Assembly (NCBI GenBank): GCA_965234335.1
Contig: OZ248432.1
Coordinates: forward strand, 43,744-107,743
DNA: 64,000 bases
From: Leadbetterella lacustris
GTDB lineage: Bacteria > Bacteroidota > Bacteroidia > Cytophagales > Spirosomataceae
Direction of reading: 5' to 3'
A program made the position numbers and the translations under genes. The notes beneath the pieces are model-generated. The model saw only the letters and a list, made by a program, of their open reading frames with translations. It was not told the DNA's origin and did no database searches. Positions 16,214-24,340 of this stretch are shown piece by piece. How positions within the stretch are numbered: position 1 is the first letter of the stretch; every line of letters begins with the position of its first letter.

Positions 16214-16489
16214 TTGTACGCCGATGAATACTACCTTGCCTTGAAAGAACAAAACTTTGGCTTAATAAATGCTCAAGGTCAAGTAATTATTGAGCCAAAA
16301 TACGACAAAATATGCTTTCTTAAAAATGGCAACATTTATGGTCAGAAAGGACTATATCAATTCACATTGAATACGAAAGGCAAGATTTTAGACAAAGAAT
16401 TTAAGCCTGAAATAATCAAAAATGCCTTTTTCGGCCTTATAATATCTTTGATGATTGGCCTGACCGTTTTTGTTTTCAAAACTAAATAA
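16214..16489 (+). CDS. Short WG-repeat protein with C-terminal membrane anchor, possibly truncated
   Basis: A 91-residue frame from a TTG start. It carries one WG-repeat-like unit (FGLINAQGQVIIEPKYDKI, about 14-32) and a partial second one. A single membrane helix near the C-terminus (about 68-87) is followed by a short basic tail. WG-repeat proteins normally have several units and a signal peptide; this one has neither. The nearest ATG (16197) is in another frame and soon reaches a stop. It could be the degraded end of a longer gene or a genuine small tail-anchored protein. It ends 3 bp before the next gene. Confidence 0.55.
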   Translation: MYADEYYLALKEQNFGLINAQGQVIIEPKYDKICFLKNGNIYGQKGLYQFTLNTKGKILDKEFKPEIIKNAFFGLIISLMIGLTVFVFKTK

Positions 16490-16492
16490 ACT

Positions 16493-18100
16493 ATGTATAA
16501 ACTTATCAGATTCTATCTCAACTTATTTTTCATTTTACTTTTAGCGTTTAATGTTCACAGCCAATCAGCCGCATTCAAAATAACGGGCAAAATTGTAGAT
16601 GAGAAAAACATCCCTCTGGAATTTGTAAATGTGTATATCAATTCCACCTCAATATTTACTCAGACAGATTCGCTTGGACGATTTACGCTTGTGTTGCCTA
16701 GTTCAAAAATTGACTTTGAGCTTGTGGTTTCTATGGTTGGATTTAATACCCAAAAACAAAAGTTTACCAAATATAATGTTCCAAAATTTTTGAGCATTAA
16801 ACTCATTGGCAATCTGTTAGGCGAGCTTGTTATAACAGCAAAGCAGGATAAATATTGGTGGAAAAAGTGGAAGATATTCAGAAGCGGCCTTTTGGGCGAA
16901 AATCAGTTTAGCAGAGAATGTACCATAGAAAACAGAGATAATATTCAACTTAAAATGGACCCTACAAACAAAATGGTCCTGGCTAATTCTCGCGAGACTT
17001 TTGTTGTTAGAAACAAAGCACTCGGATATAAAATTCATGTGGACCTTTATGAATTCAGTTCTGATGAAGTCAAAACAAATTACTCAGCGTCCAAATATTT
17101 TGAAGACGACCTATCTGATGATGAAAAAGAAAGAGCCACGCAACTTAAAAGACGACTCAAGGCATTTCATTCAACATCAAATTGGTTTTTGCATTCGTTA
17201 GCCAACGGAAATATGCTTGGAGAAAAATTCGAAGTATTTAAGATTAAAAGTATGGTAGATGTCCATTTGGGAAAAACAACAGTAGAACGTGAGGTATTAG
17301 AAGGTAGATTAATAAAAACGACCGACTCTACCATTTATAAGTATGATTCACTTAGCAAAAGACATCTAATTTATTCTGATTTGCCTCTTTTGGTCTTTAA
17401 CAAAAACGTTCTTAATTACTTTAAAAATCCATTCACGGATTATACCTATGCTTTTTCTAAAATAGACCTTCCGAAGCAATATGCTATTTTTAGCAACAAT
17501 GGATTTATTTCAGTACCCAACGGTATCACTTTTCATTACCATTGGGGTAACGAAGGACTCTCCTCTGCACTGCCAGAAAACTACGAAGTTCCTAGTGAAA
17601 CGCCAACAGAAGCCGTTAGTCCTATGATAGAATTGGTTTTTGAAAACAAAGGAATTGATTCTACAGCAGCAGTTACACAAAATAATGAAATCCAAAACAT
17701 TGGCTTCGTAAAAAACCAAGCAGCAAAAGATGCCAATGATGATTATTTCATGAAACCCGATGTTGTTTTTCGACCAACTGAACTCGAAAAAAATGCTGAT
17801 ATTTATACGCTACTTAGACGTGTGCCCGGTTTACGAGTTGGCTATGACCCAGAAACTGGAGAGAATTCAATCTCTATAGCTGGCATGAGTACAAATGTAG
17901 CCTTTAACCAAAACGAGGATAATACACCTTCATTATTGATAAACAAAATGATTTATTATGGTAAGGCTGAAGTAATCAATGCTTTAGATTATGTTGAAAC
18001 CAACAATATAGTCGAAATCGGACTTGTAAAGTACGGCAGCAATTCCATGCTCGGCTCTCGTGGTGGCAATGGAACTATCATCATAAAACTTCTAAAATAA
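16493..18100 (+). CDS. Carboxypeptidase-regulatory-domain protein with C-terminal TonB-plug-like domain, no barrel
   Basis: A 535-residue envelope protein. It has a signal peptide (about 1-24), then a CarboxypepD_reg-like Ig domain (about 28-110, starting FKITGKIVDE). A family-specific middle region holds WWKKWKIFRSGLLGENQF and NKALGYKIHVDLYEF. A C-terminal domain (about 420-535) resembles the plug of TonB-dependent receptors: IYTLLRRVPGLRV, INKMIYYG and the final RGGNGTIIIKL. In SusC-like receptors such a domain is followed by a 22-strand barrel; here the gene simply ends. It may form an outer-membrane adaptor or be secreted. The function is unknown. Co-transcription with the WG-repeat gene is likely (3-bp gap). 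Confidence 0.8.
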   Translation: MYKLIRFYLNLFFILLLAFNVHSQSAAFKITGKIVDEKNIPLEFVNVYINSTSIFTQTDSLGRFTLVLPSSKIDFELVVSMVGFNTQKQKFTKYNVPKFLSIKLIGNLLGELVITAKQDKYWWKKWKIFRSGLLGENQFSRECTIENRDNIQLKMDPTNKMVLANSRETFVVRNKALGYKIHVDLYEFSSDEVKTNYSASKYFEDDLSDDEKERATQLKRRLKAFHSTSNWFLHSLANGNMLGEKFEVFKIKSMVDVHLGKTTVEREVLEGRLIKTTDSTIYKYDSLSKRHLIYSDLPLLVFNKNVLNYFKNPFTDYTYAFSKIDLPKQYAIFSNNGFISVPNGITFHYHWGNEGLSSALPENYEVPSETPTEAVSPMIELVFENKGIDSTAAVTQNNEIQNIGFVKNQAAKDANDDYFMKPDVVFRPTELEKNADIYTLLRRVPGLRVGYDPETGENSISIAGMSTNVAFNQNEDNTPSLLINKMIYYGKAEVINALDYVETNNIVEIGLVKYGSNSMLGSRGGNGTIIIKLLK

Positions 18101-18104
18101 TACC

Positions 18105-19919
18105 CTAACTTTCCTTTTCTAAAAACTCCTTAATTCTACGGGCTTTGTCTTTTCCTAAAAGCGTTATGAGTTCCTCATCAGGAGCGTTTTTGATATTTGG
18201 TATCGACTTAAAATGATTCAAAACCTTGGTAGCCGTATTTTTGCCAATGCCAGGAGCAGACTCTAAACTGCTGATAAGGAAGTTTTTACTCCGTCTGTTT
18301 CTATGATGCGTAATACCAAATCGGTGGGCTTCGTCTCTACACCTTTGGATCAACTTCAGTGATTCTGATTTTTTGTCAATATAAATGGGTAGCGTATCCT
18401 CAGGAAAATATATTTCTTCGAGACGTTTTGCTATACCAATTATGGGTATTTGACCATACAATCCTAAAGACTTTAGTGCGTCACAAGCTGCTGAGAGTTG
18501 GCCTTTGCCACCATCTATAATAATCAAATCTGGCAAATCGGCCTTTTCCTCCATAAGTCTGGCATATCTTCTGCCTACCACTTCGTTCATGGTGGCGAAG
18601 TCGTCTGGTCCAATGACAGTTTTCGGAATATAATGTCTGTAATCTCTTGTAGAAGGCTGACCATTCATAAAGCACACCATGGCCGATACGGGATTGGTGC
18701 CTTGGATATTGGAATTGTCAAAACACTCAATGTGCCTAGGAAGCGTTTTTAGCTGCAAATCTTGCTTTAGCTTTATTAAAACACGGTCTCGTTTATTGCT
18801 CGTGCCACTTGCTGCGGCTGCATCTCTCTCGGCCTTATCGTGTCTAAAATACATGATATTCCTAAGCGACATTTCTATCAATTTCTTTTTGTCGCCTATT
18901 TGCGGAATGATAATATGAGCCTTAAAGTCAATATCGGGGTTGATGTTGCTAATGATTTCCCTGGCCTCACTATCATATTTATGCCTCAAATCAAAAATCA
19001 CAATTCCCAAAATCTCCTCGTCCGTTTCGTCGAGACGCTTTCTGACTTCTAAAGTTTGCGTTCTTATAATGGTGCCATTCACCACTTTCAGATAATTCAC
19101 ATAACCAGCCGTTTCATCAGATTGAATAGTAAAAACGTCTGCATCTTGAATGGTCGGTGTAACAACTGTGGCTTTGGACTGGTAATTTTCTAAAAACTCC
19201 AGCTTCAGTTTATATTGGTGAGCGTCTTCAAAAGCCATTTTGTTGGCTGAATCACTCATTTTTTCTTGAAAATACTTTTTTGCTGGTGAAAGATTACCTT
19301 TTAGGATTTGATGAATTTGGTCTATTTCTTTCAAATAATCAACCTCTGACTGTAAATTCTCGCAAGGCCCTTTACAGTTGCCAATATGATATTCTAGACA
19401 GATTTTATATTTCTTTGCCCAGACATTTTCTTCACTGAGGTTATACTTGCACGTGCGGATTGTAAACAAACTTGTGAACATGTCGAGCAAAGCATACATA
19501 GCTTTGGCGTTGACATAAGGACCATAGAGTTTGCCTCTACCCCTATCTTCAATTCGTCTGGTAGTTACAACTCTTGGAAAACGCTCATTAGTTATACAAA
19601 CATAAGGGTAGGTTTTATCATCTCTTAAGAGAATATTATACTTCGGTTGATGTTCTTTTATTAGTGTATTTTCAAGCAAAAGAGCATCATATTCGGTAGG
19701 AACAACCGTGTACTCTAGTCTATGAATATTTAAAATCAGCCTACGTGTTTTTCTATCAACTCTATCAAAGTTATAAAAATAGCTACTTACTCTATTTTTT
19801 AAGCTTTTTGCCTTGCCTACGTAAATAATGGTTCCCTCCTCATCAAAATATTTGTATATACCCGGCTCACTTGGCAGTCGGGAAATTATATCTTTATAGT
19901 CAAATTTTATATCGGCCAT
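18105..19919 (-). CDS. uvrC: Excinuclease ABC subunit C
   Basis: UvrC makes both incisions in nucleotide excision repair with UvrA and UvrB. I place the start at the ATG ending at 19919 (MADIKFDYKD), giving 604 residues; an in-frame extension upstream lacks family similarity. Visible parts: GIY-YIG nuclease (GIYKY to YVGKAKSLKNRV, about 18-45); the Cys cluster region CLEYHIGNCKGPC; a UVR helix pair; the RNase H-like 3' nuclease domain with ECFDNSNIQG and DLIIIDGGKGQL; and C-terminal helix-hairpin-helix motifs (APGIGKNTATKVL). It converges on the plug-like gene with only 4 bp between. Confidence 0.97.
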   Translation of the reverse strand: MADIKFDYKDIISRLPSEPGIYKYFDEEGTIIYVGKAKSLKNRVSSYFYNFDRVDRKTRRLILNIHRLEYTVVPTEYDALLLENTLIKEHQPKYNILLRDDKTYPYVCITNERFPRVVTTRRIEDRGRGKLYGPYVNAKAMYALLDMFTSLFTIRTCKYNLSEENVWAKKYKICLEYHIGNCKGPCENLQSEVDYLKEIDQIHQILKGNLSPAKKYFQEKMSDSANKMAFEDAHQYKLKLEFLENYQSKATVVTPTIQDADVFTIQSDETAGYVNYLKVVNGTIIRTQTLEVRKRLDETDEEILGIVIFDLRHKYDSEAREIISNINPDIDFKAHIIIPQIGDKKKLIEMSLRNIMYFRHDKAERDAAAASGTSNKRDRVLIKLKQDLQLKTLPRHIECFDNSNIQGTNPVSAMVCFMNGQPSTRDYRHYIPKTVIGPDDFATMNEVVGRRYARLMEEKADLPDLIIIDGGKGQLSAACDALKSLGLYGQIPIIGIAKRLEEIYFPEDTLPIYIDKKSESLKLIQRCRDEAHRFGITHHRNRRSKNFLISSLESAPGIGKNTATKVLNHFKSIPNIKNAPDEELITLLGKDKARRIKEFLEKES

Positions 19920-20073
19920 TATATCTTTTTCATAAAAAACAGATTTACTGCGGCGAAAATAATCGCTCACAAATGATAGAGAAACAAGTAGAATCGAATT
20001 TTAGTTTTAATCATTTCAGTATTGAATTCTTCTCCCTAATCCTCAAATCAAACATTCTACAAGGCAAAACGGC

Positions 20074-20406
20074 CTACTTTTTCAAAAAAGAAACCAAAAA
20101 CAAAACCAAGGCCGTAAATCCAAGCCCTAGAGATTCTCTACCAAGCTCTATATTGATGGTTTTCATTCCCATGGTATTGAGCATCACCCCCTCCCACTCT
20201 GGTGGAAACTGGTTAATGGCCCAAAACAAATAAGGGATTCCCACCAACAACAAGGTACTACCTGAGAGATTTCCCTTAGATCTTTGAAACAAAAGATAAA
20301 TCGGAAACAAATAGGTAGGTATCCACAGCAATGGATCAGGGTCGTTGAACTGCACTGCAGCGAAACATAAGAACATCAACATCAAAAAATAATATACGTA
20401 TTTCAT
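20074..20406 (-). CDS. TMEM220-family membrane protein
   Basis: A 110-residue protein with four hydrophobic segments. The start is the ATG ending at 20406 (MKYVYYFLML); the longer in-frame extension is improbable. The signature FAAVQFNDPDPLLWIPTY (about 13-30) identifies the transmembrane 220 family, found in many Bacteroidota and in animals, with no known function. It lies downstream of nothing on its own strand, and its upstream region faces the SRP RNA promoter. Confidence 0.85.
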   Translation of the reverse strand: MKYVYYFLMLMFLCFAAVQFNDPDPLLWIPTYLFPIYLLFQRSKGNLSGSTLLLVGIPYLFWAINQFPPEWEGVMLNTMGMKTINIELGRESLGLGFTALVLFLVSFLKK

Positions 20407-20514
20407 TATGGAAAATGTTAAAAGGCCGAAGTAATTACATTTTAACTTACAAAGCAAAAAAAAGAAACTGATTGTGAGCAGGAATAAAAAAATATCCAAA
20501 TAATTGGCTTGTCA

Positions 20515-20545
20515 TTTGTCAAACCAAAGAAAATTCGTACTTTTG
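20515..20545 (+). promoter_or_regulatory. Promoter of the SRP RNA gene
   Basis: TTTG at 20515-20518, a 19-bp spacer and TACTTTTG at 20538-20545 give an exact TTTG-N19-TAnnTTTG Bacteroidota promoter. The predicted transcription start falls at about 20550, the first paired base of the RNA. This is the best promoter in the window. Confidence 0.8.
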
Positions 20546-20549
20546 TGAC

Positions 20550-20636
20550 GGCAAATTACCAGCTCCTGCTGAATCCCCCAGGACCGGAAGGTAGCAAGGG
20601 TAGGTGGTTGTAGCGGTGAATTTGCCATTTTTTTTT
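20550..20636 (+). ncRNA. ffs: Signal recognition particle RNA, small bacterial (4.5S) type
   Basis: The RNA scaffold of SRP, bound by Ffh, which targets nascent membrane proteins. The terminal helix is formed by GGCAAATT-CC at the 5' end and GG-GAATTTGCC at 20615-20626. The apex carries the hallmark domain IV sequence CAGGACCGGAAGGTAGCAAG with its ACC-GGAA-GGT tetraloop and asymmetric loop. The 3' end runs into a tract of nine T serving as terminator. A perfect promoter precedes it. The core is 77 nt, in the range of small bacterial SRP RNAs. Confidence 0.93.
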
Positions 20637-20663
20637 CTCCGTTTTTCAATCAAATTTTATATC

Positions 20664-21320
20664 ATGAAGTTTTTTATTGACACAGCAAGCCTTTCAGAAA
20701 TCAAAGAGGCTCAAGATTTAGGTATTTTAGACGGTGTAACTACTAATCCTTCTCTTATGGCAAAGGAAGGAATTGGCGGAGAAGAAAACGTAAGAAAACA
20801 TTACAAAGCAATTTGCGAAATTGTAGATGGCGACGTAAGTGCTGAGGTTATTTCTACTGACTACGAAGGTATGATACGTGAAGGCGAAGAACTGGTAAAA
20901 ATTGATGACCAGATAGTTGTAAAAATACCGATGATAAAAGATGGTATAAAAGCCATCAAATATTTTTCGGAAAGAGGAATAAGAACTAACTGCACTTTAG
21001 TGTTTTCGGCGGGCCAAGCATTGTTGGCAGCAAAAGCAGGTGCTACTTATGTATCTCCTTTTGTTGGTAGATTAGACGATATCAGCACCGACGGTCTTGG
21101 CCTAATAGAAGAAATCAGAACTATATACGACAACTACGGATATGAGACACAAATATTGGCTGCCTCAGTAAGACATCCGATGCATATTTTGGGTTGTGCC
21201 AAAATTGGTGCAGATGTAATGACCGGTCCGCTTTCGGCCATTCTTGCACTTTTAAACCACCCTTTGACAGATAGTGGCCTTGCAAAATTCTTATCGGATC
21301 ACGCCAAGGTTAACAAATAA
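20664..21320 (+). CDS. tal: Transaldolase, small (TalC/MipB) type
   Basis: A 218-residue class I aldolase. The Schiff-base lysine is Lys87 in VKIPM. Residues that separate true transaldolases from fructose-6-phosphate aldolase can be read: Glu61 (Gln in FSA) and Phe133 in SPFVGRLDD (Tyr in FSA). Both favour transaldolase of the pentose phosphate pathway. The start is the ATG at 20664; an upstream in-frame TTG at 20604 lies inside the SRP RNA and is rejected. The gene begins about 30 bp after the SRP RNA terminator and has no obvious promoter of its own. It ends in a strong terminator. Confidence 0.93.
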   Translation: MKFFIDTASLSEIKEAQDLGILDGVTTNPSLMAKEGIGGEENVRKHYKAICEIVDGDVSAEVISTDYEGMIREGEELVKIDDQIVVKIPMIKDGIKAIKYFSERGIRTNCTLVFSAGQALLAAKAGATYVSPFVGRLDDISTDGLGLIEEIRTIYDNYGYETQILAASVRHPMHILGCAKIGADVMTGPLSAILALLNHPLTDSGLAKFLSDHAKVNK

Positions 21321-21330
21321 TATTTAATTT

Positions 21331-21358
21331 AGGCGGAAAGTTTTTTCCGCCTTTTTTT
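21331..21358 (+). terminator. Rho-independent terminator after tal
   Basis: A perfect 9-bp stem (AGGCGGAAA, 21331-21339, with 21344-21352) around a 4-nt loop, followed by a run of seven T. It lies only about 8 bp before the start of ftsE, so ftsE must have its own promoter or depend on read-through. Confidence 0.92.
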
Positions 21359-21365
21359 ATTTACC

Positions 21366-22049
21366 ATGAGCGAAGCTGTAATTTCACTTTCTAATGCATT
21401 TATTTACCAGAAAGAAAATCTCATCCTTTCTGATGTAAATTTCTCCATAAACAAAGGAGAGTTTGTTTATCTAATTGGCAAAACGGGCAGTGGCAAAAGC
21501 TCTCTACTGAAAACACTTTACGCAGACCTTTGGCTAGAAAAAGGTTCAGGAAAAGTAGCTGGTTTTGCACTAGAAAACATCAGATACAAGGAAATTCCGT
21601 TTTTGCGTAGAAAAATAGGTATCATTTTTCAAGATTTCCAACTTTTGCCTGACCGCAATGTGCTTCAGAATCTCAGGTTTTTTATGCAAGCCATGGGTTG
21701 GGATGATAAAAAGAAAATTGACGATAGGATTGTTGAGGTGCTTGAATTAGTGGGTTTACCAAATGTTTTAAAAAAGCATCCACACCAGCTATCGGGTGGC
21801 GAACAACAAAGAATAGCCATAGCCAGAGCACTTCTGAATCATCCCCAAATATTATTAGCAGATGAGCCTACAGGCAACCTGGATCCAGAGAAATCTGTAG
21901 AAATCCTAAAATTATTTTTTAAAATCAATGAATTTTCGGAAACGGCAGTTCTCATGGCCACTCACGAATTAGGCTTGATTGAACGTTTTCCGCGAAGAAC
22001 ATTGTACTGCGACGGAGGCATAATTAACGACCTCACAGGTAACTCGTAA
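21366..22049 (+). CDS. ftsE: Cell-division ATP-binding protein FtsE
   Basis: A 227-residue ABC ATPase. Walker A is GKTGSGKSS (38-46), the Q-loop lies in IIFQDFQLLPDRNVLQN, the signature is LSGGEQQRIAIARAL and Walker B is ILLADEPTGNLDP. The QLLPDRNVL segment is typical of FtsE rather than lipoprotein or macrolide exporters. With FtsX it controls peptidoglycan hydrolases at the septum. FtsX is not adjacent; it is encoded about 6.5 kb downstream at 28526. The gene overlaps its convergent neighbour by 17 bp. Confidence 0.92.
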   Translation: MSEAVISLSNAFIYQKENLILSDVNFSINKGEFVYLIGKTGSGKSSLLKTLYADLWLEKGSGKVAGFALENIRYKEIPFLRRKIGIIFQDFQLLPDRNVLQNLRFFMQAMGWDDKKKIDDRIVEVLELVGLPNVLKKHPHQLSGGEQQRIAIARALLNHPQILLADEPTGNLDPEKSVEILKLFFKINEFSETAVLMATHELGLIERFPRRTLYCDGGIINDLTGNS

Positions 22050-22737
22050 TACCTACTTTGAAGTAAATATTGCTAGGTCTAACTGATTTCTTAGTATCAA
22101 TCACATCAAAATTACTCTCAAAACCAACCCTATTTCTATCGAGAACTTTAACTGAGTTTGATTGTAAATACCCAAAACCAACTTCTAAATATGAAAATGG
22201 TCTTTTTTGACCCGATATTTTATATGAAGCACCTGTTTCTAGGTTATAATTTAAAGTTGTAGCATTGAAACCATAGATTTTATAAATCTCCTCATTACCT
22301 AAGTTTTCCATCATTTTTGAATAGTATAACCTCGGGCCTATACCGCCATCTATATATGGTATGACCTTTTTGATGACTAAATTGGGTAAATACCTAAACC
22401 TTAAATTAGCCCAAGCTTGGCGATGATTCATATAGAAATCTCCAGAGCTGGCAGGCTGAAAGAAATTATTTTGGCGAGTTCCGACAAAGCCAACCTCTCC
22501 ACCTAAAAGCAAGGTACTTAACTCACCAGCCTTTTTTCTGGGATTAGTCAAATAAGAAATAGACAAACCTGTGCTATTTGGCTTTGCAAACACGGAAGAA
22601 ATGGCCTCCTTAAATTGCCCTACAGGACTTTGAACCAAAAAGGAAATATTGTAAAAACCTCTATAAATAACATCATTTGCCTCTTCCTGAGCAAAGAGCT
22701 TGGTTGACAAAAGCAACAAAATTAAAATTCTCTTCAT
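22033..22737 (-). CDS. Outer-membrane beta-barrel-like protein following porX
   Basis: A 234-residue protein with a signal peptide (MKRILILLLLSTKLFAQ). The rest alternates hydrophobic and polar residues in strands ending in the aromatic pattern IYFKVGITSYL, typical of small outer-membrane barrels. I do not recognise a named family. The start is the ATG ending at 22737, two bases after the porX stop, so it is almost certainly translated from the porX message. Placement directly behind a T9SS regulator suggests an envelope or secretion-related role, which is inference. Confidence 0.75.
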   Translation of the reverse strand: MKRILILLLLSTKLFAQEEANDVIYRGFYNISFLVQSPVGQFKEAISSVFAKPNSTGLSISYLTNPRKKAGELSTLLLGGEVGFVGTRQNNFFQPASSGDFYMNHRQAWANLRFRYLPNLVIKKVIPYIDGGIGPRLYYSKMMENLGNEEIYKIYGFNATTLNYNLETGASYKISGQKRPFSYLEVGFGYLQSNSVKVLDRNRVGFESNFDVIDTKKSVRPSNIYFKVGITSYL

Positions 22738-22739
22738 AT

Positions 22740-24305
22740 TTACTTGGCTTTCAATACAGCAAACGGAATTATAACCTCTTCTAAAGAAACACCACCATGT
22801 TGAAAAGTATCTTTGTAATGACTTACATAGTGATTGTAATTGTTTGGATAAGCAAAGAAATAATCGCATGTAGCAAAAAAATACGAAGTCGATAAATTCG
22901 GACTTGGTAATTTGTACGTTTCAGGTTTTCTGACTTCTATTACAAAGTCGCGTTTGTCGTCTAAGTTAAGATTACGCCCTTGTTTGTATCTTAAATTGGT
23001 ATTTACATTACGGTCACCCACTATTCTCTTGGCATTTTTAACCTTCACCATGCCATGGTCGGTGGTCATAACGAGTCTACCATTTTTAGATGCGATTAAC
23101 TTTAAGAAATCTAACATTGGCGAGTGTTGAACCCAAGACTTAGTAATAGATCTGTAAGCTGCCTCGTCAGGAGCCAATTCCTTTATAACCGCCATATCTG
23201 TTCTGGCATGAGAAAGCATATCGATAAAATTGTAAACCACCACAACCAAGTCGTCTTTCATAAGATTGTTGAAATTATCAACCAAAGACTTCGCCTGCCC
23301 GTTGTTTAGAATTTTATGATAGGAGAATTTATAATTTAAATTGTTCTTTTTCAGTTGTCTTCTCAAAAACTCATCCTCGTTTCTATTTAAACCATCCTCA
23401 TTATCCCCCTCATCGTTAACCCAAATATCAGCATGTTGCTTTGACATTTCAAGTGGTGTAAGGCCAGAAAAAATCGAATTCCTTGCGTATGAAGTGGCAG
23501 TAGGCAAAATGGAAAAATAAGTCTCGTCTGATTCAATAGTGAAATATTCTCCAATAATATCCTCCATTATTTTCCATTGATCAAGTCGAAAGTTATCAAT
23601 CAAAATAAAAAACAATGGTGAATCACTGTTTACCAACGGAAATACTTTAGTTTTTAAAAGATTATGCGACATTACAGGTTTCTTTACGTTTGGATCTGTC
23701 ATCCAACTGGCATAATTATCCTCAATAAAATCCGAAAAACGTGCATTTGCCTCTGCCTTTTGCATTTGATAAACCTCCTCCATAGATTTATCAGAAGAAC
23801 GATCAATTTCTAACTCCCAAAAAACCAGTTTCTTGTAAATTTCAGACCATTCATTAAAGTCTAGTACGTCGTTGTATTGCATACTCAAAGCTCTAAAATC
23901 TTGCATGTAGCTTGAGTTTGTTTTCTCAGAAACAAGTCTTTTATTATCTAGTAATTTTTTAATAGAGAGTAAAATTTGATTCGGGTTGATAGGTTTAATC
24001 AAATAATCTGCAATTTTAGAACCAATCGCCTCTTCCATTATCCGTTCTTCCTCGGACTTGGTAATCATCACTACCGGGATAGTCGGCTTTATCTTTTTGA
24101 TTTGCACCAAAGTATCCAATCCAGTCATACCCGCCATCATTTCATCAAGAAAAATAATGTCGTAATTGTTTTTTTCAACCAAATCTAAGGCGTCGGCTCC
24201 ACTGGGTACCGGGGTTACGTCGTATCCTTTATTTTCAAGAAAAACTATGTATGGTTTGAGAAGTTCTATTTCGTCGTCAGCCCAAAGGATTGTGAATCGC
24301 TGCAT
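22740..24305 (-). CDS. porX: PorX, response regulator with PglZ domain (T9SS regulator)
   Basis: A 521-residue two-domain protein. The N-terminal receiver domain (1-120) has the acidic pair in WADDE, the phosphoacceptor Asp54 in IIFLDEMM and the conserved Lys in LIKPI. The C-terminal PglZ/alkaline-phosphatase-like domain (about 215-520) has FILIDNFRLDQW, the catalytic Thr region in TATSYARNSIFSGLTP, and metal-binding MLSHART and TTDHGMVKV. This matches PorX, which with the kinase PorY controls type IX secretion and gliding genes and whose PglZ domain has been reported to cleave oligonucleotide messengers. The PorY kinase is not in the window. Confidence 0.94.
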   Translation of the reverse strand: MQRFTILWADDEIELLKPYIVFLENKGYDVTPVPSGADALDLVEKNNYDIIFLDEMMAGMTGLDTLVQIKKIKPTIPVVMITKSEEERIMEEAIGSKIADYLIKPINPNQILLSIKKLLDNKRLVSEKTNSSYMQDFRALSMQYNDVLDFNEWSEIYKKLVFWELEIDRSSDKSMEEVYQMQKAEANARFSDFIEDNYASWMTDPNVKKPVMSHNLLKTKVFPLVNSDSPLFFILIDNFRLDQWKIMEDIIGEYFTIESDETYFSILPTATSYARNSIFSGLTPLEMSKQHADIWVNDEGDNEDGLNRNEDEFLRRQLKKNNLNYKFSYHKILNNGQAKSLVDNFNNLMKDDLVVVVYNFIDMLSHARTDMAVIKELAPDEAAYRSITKSWVQHSPMLDFLKLIASKNGRLVMTTDHGMVKVKNAKRIVGDRNVNTNLRYKQGRNLNLDDKRDFVIEVRKPETYKLPSPNLSTSYFFATCDYFFAYPNNYNHYVSHYKDTFQHGGVSLEEVIIPFAVLKAK

Positions 24306-24340
24306 AAATTGGTTTATTTTAATGATATAATGCTAATACG

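Noticed and set aside
19871..20233. 120-codon plus-strand frame across the uvrC start
   Set aside because: It is antisense to both uvrC and the TMEM220 gene and has Asn/Phe/Lys-rich composition without a family.
20604..20663. Upstream TTG start for transaldolase
   Set aside because: It lies inside the SRP RNA and its terminator, and the added residues (hydrophobic and Phe-rich) do not belong to the family.
20664..21320. Fructose-6-phosphate aldolase (FSA) identity
   Set aside because: Glu61 and Phe133 are the transaldolase residues; FSA has Gln and Tyr there.
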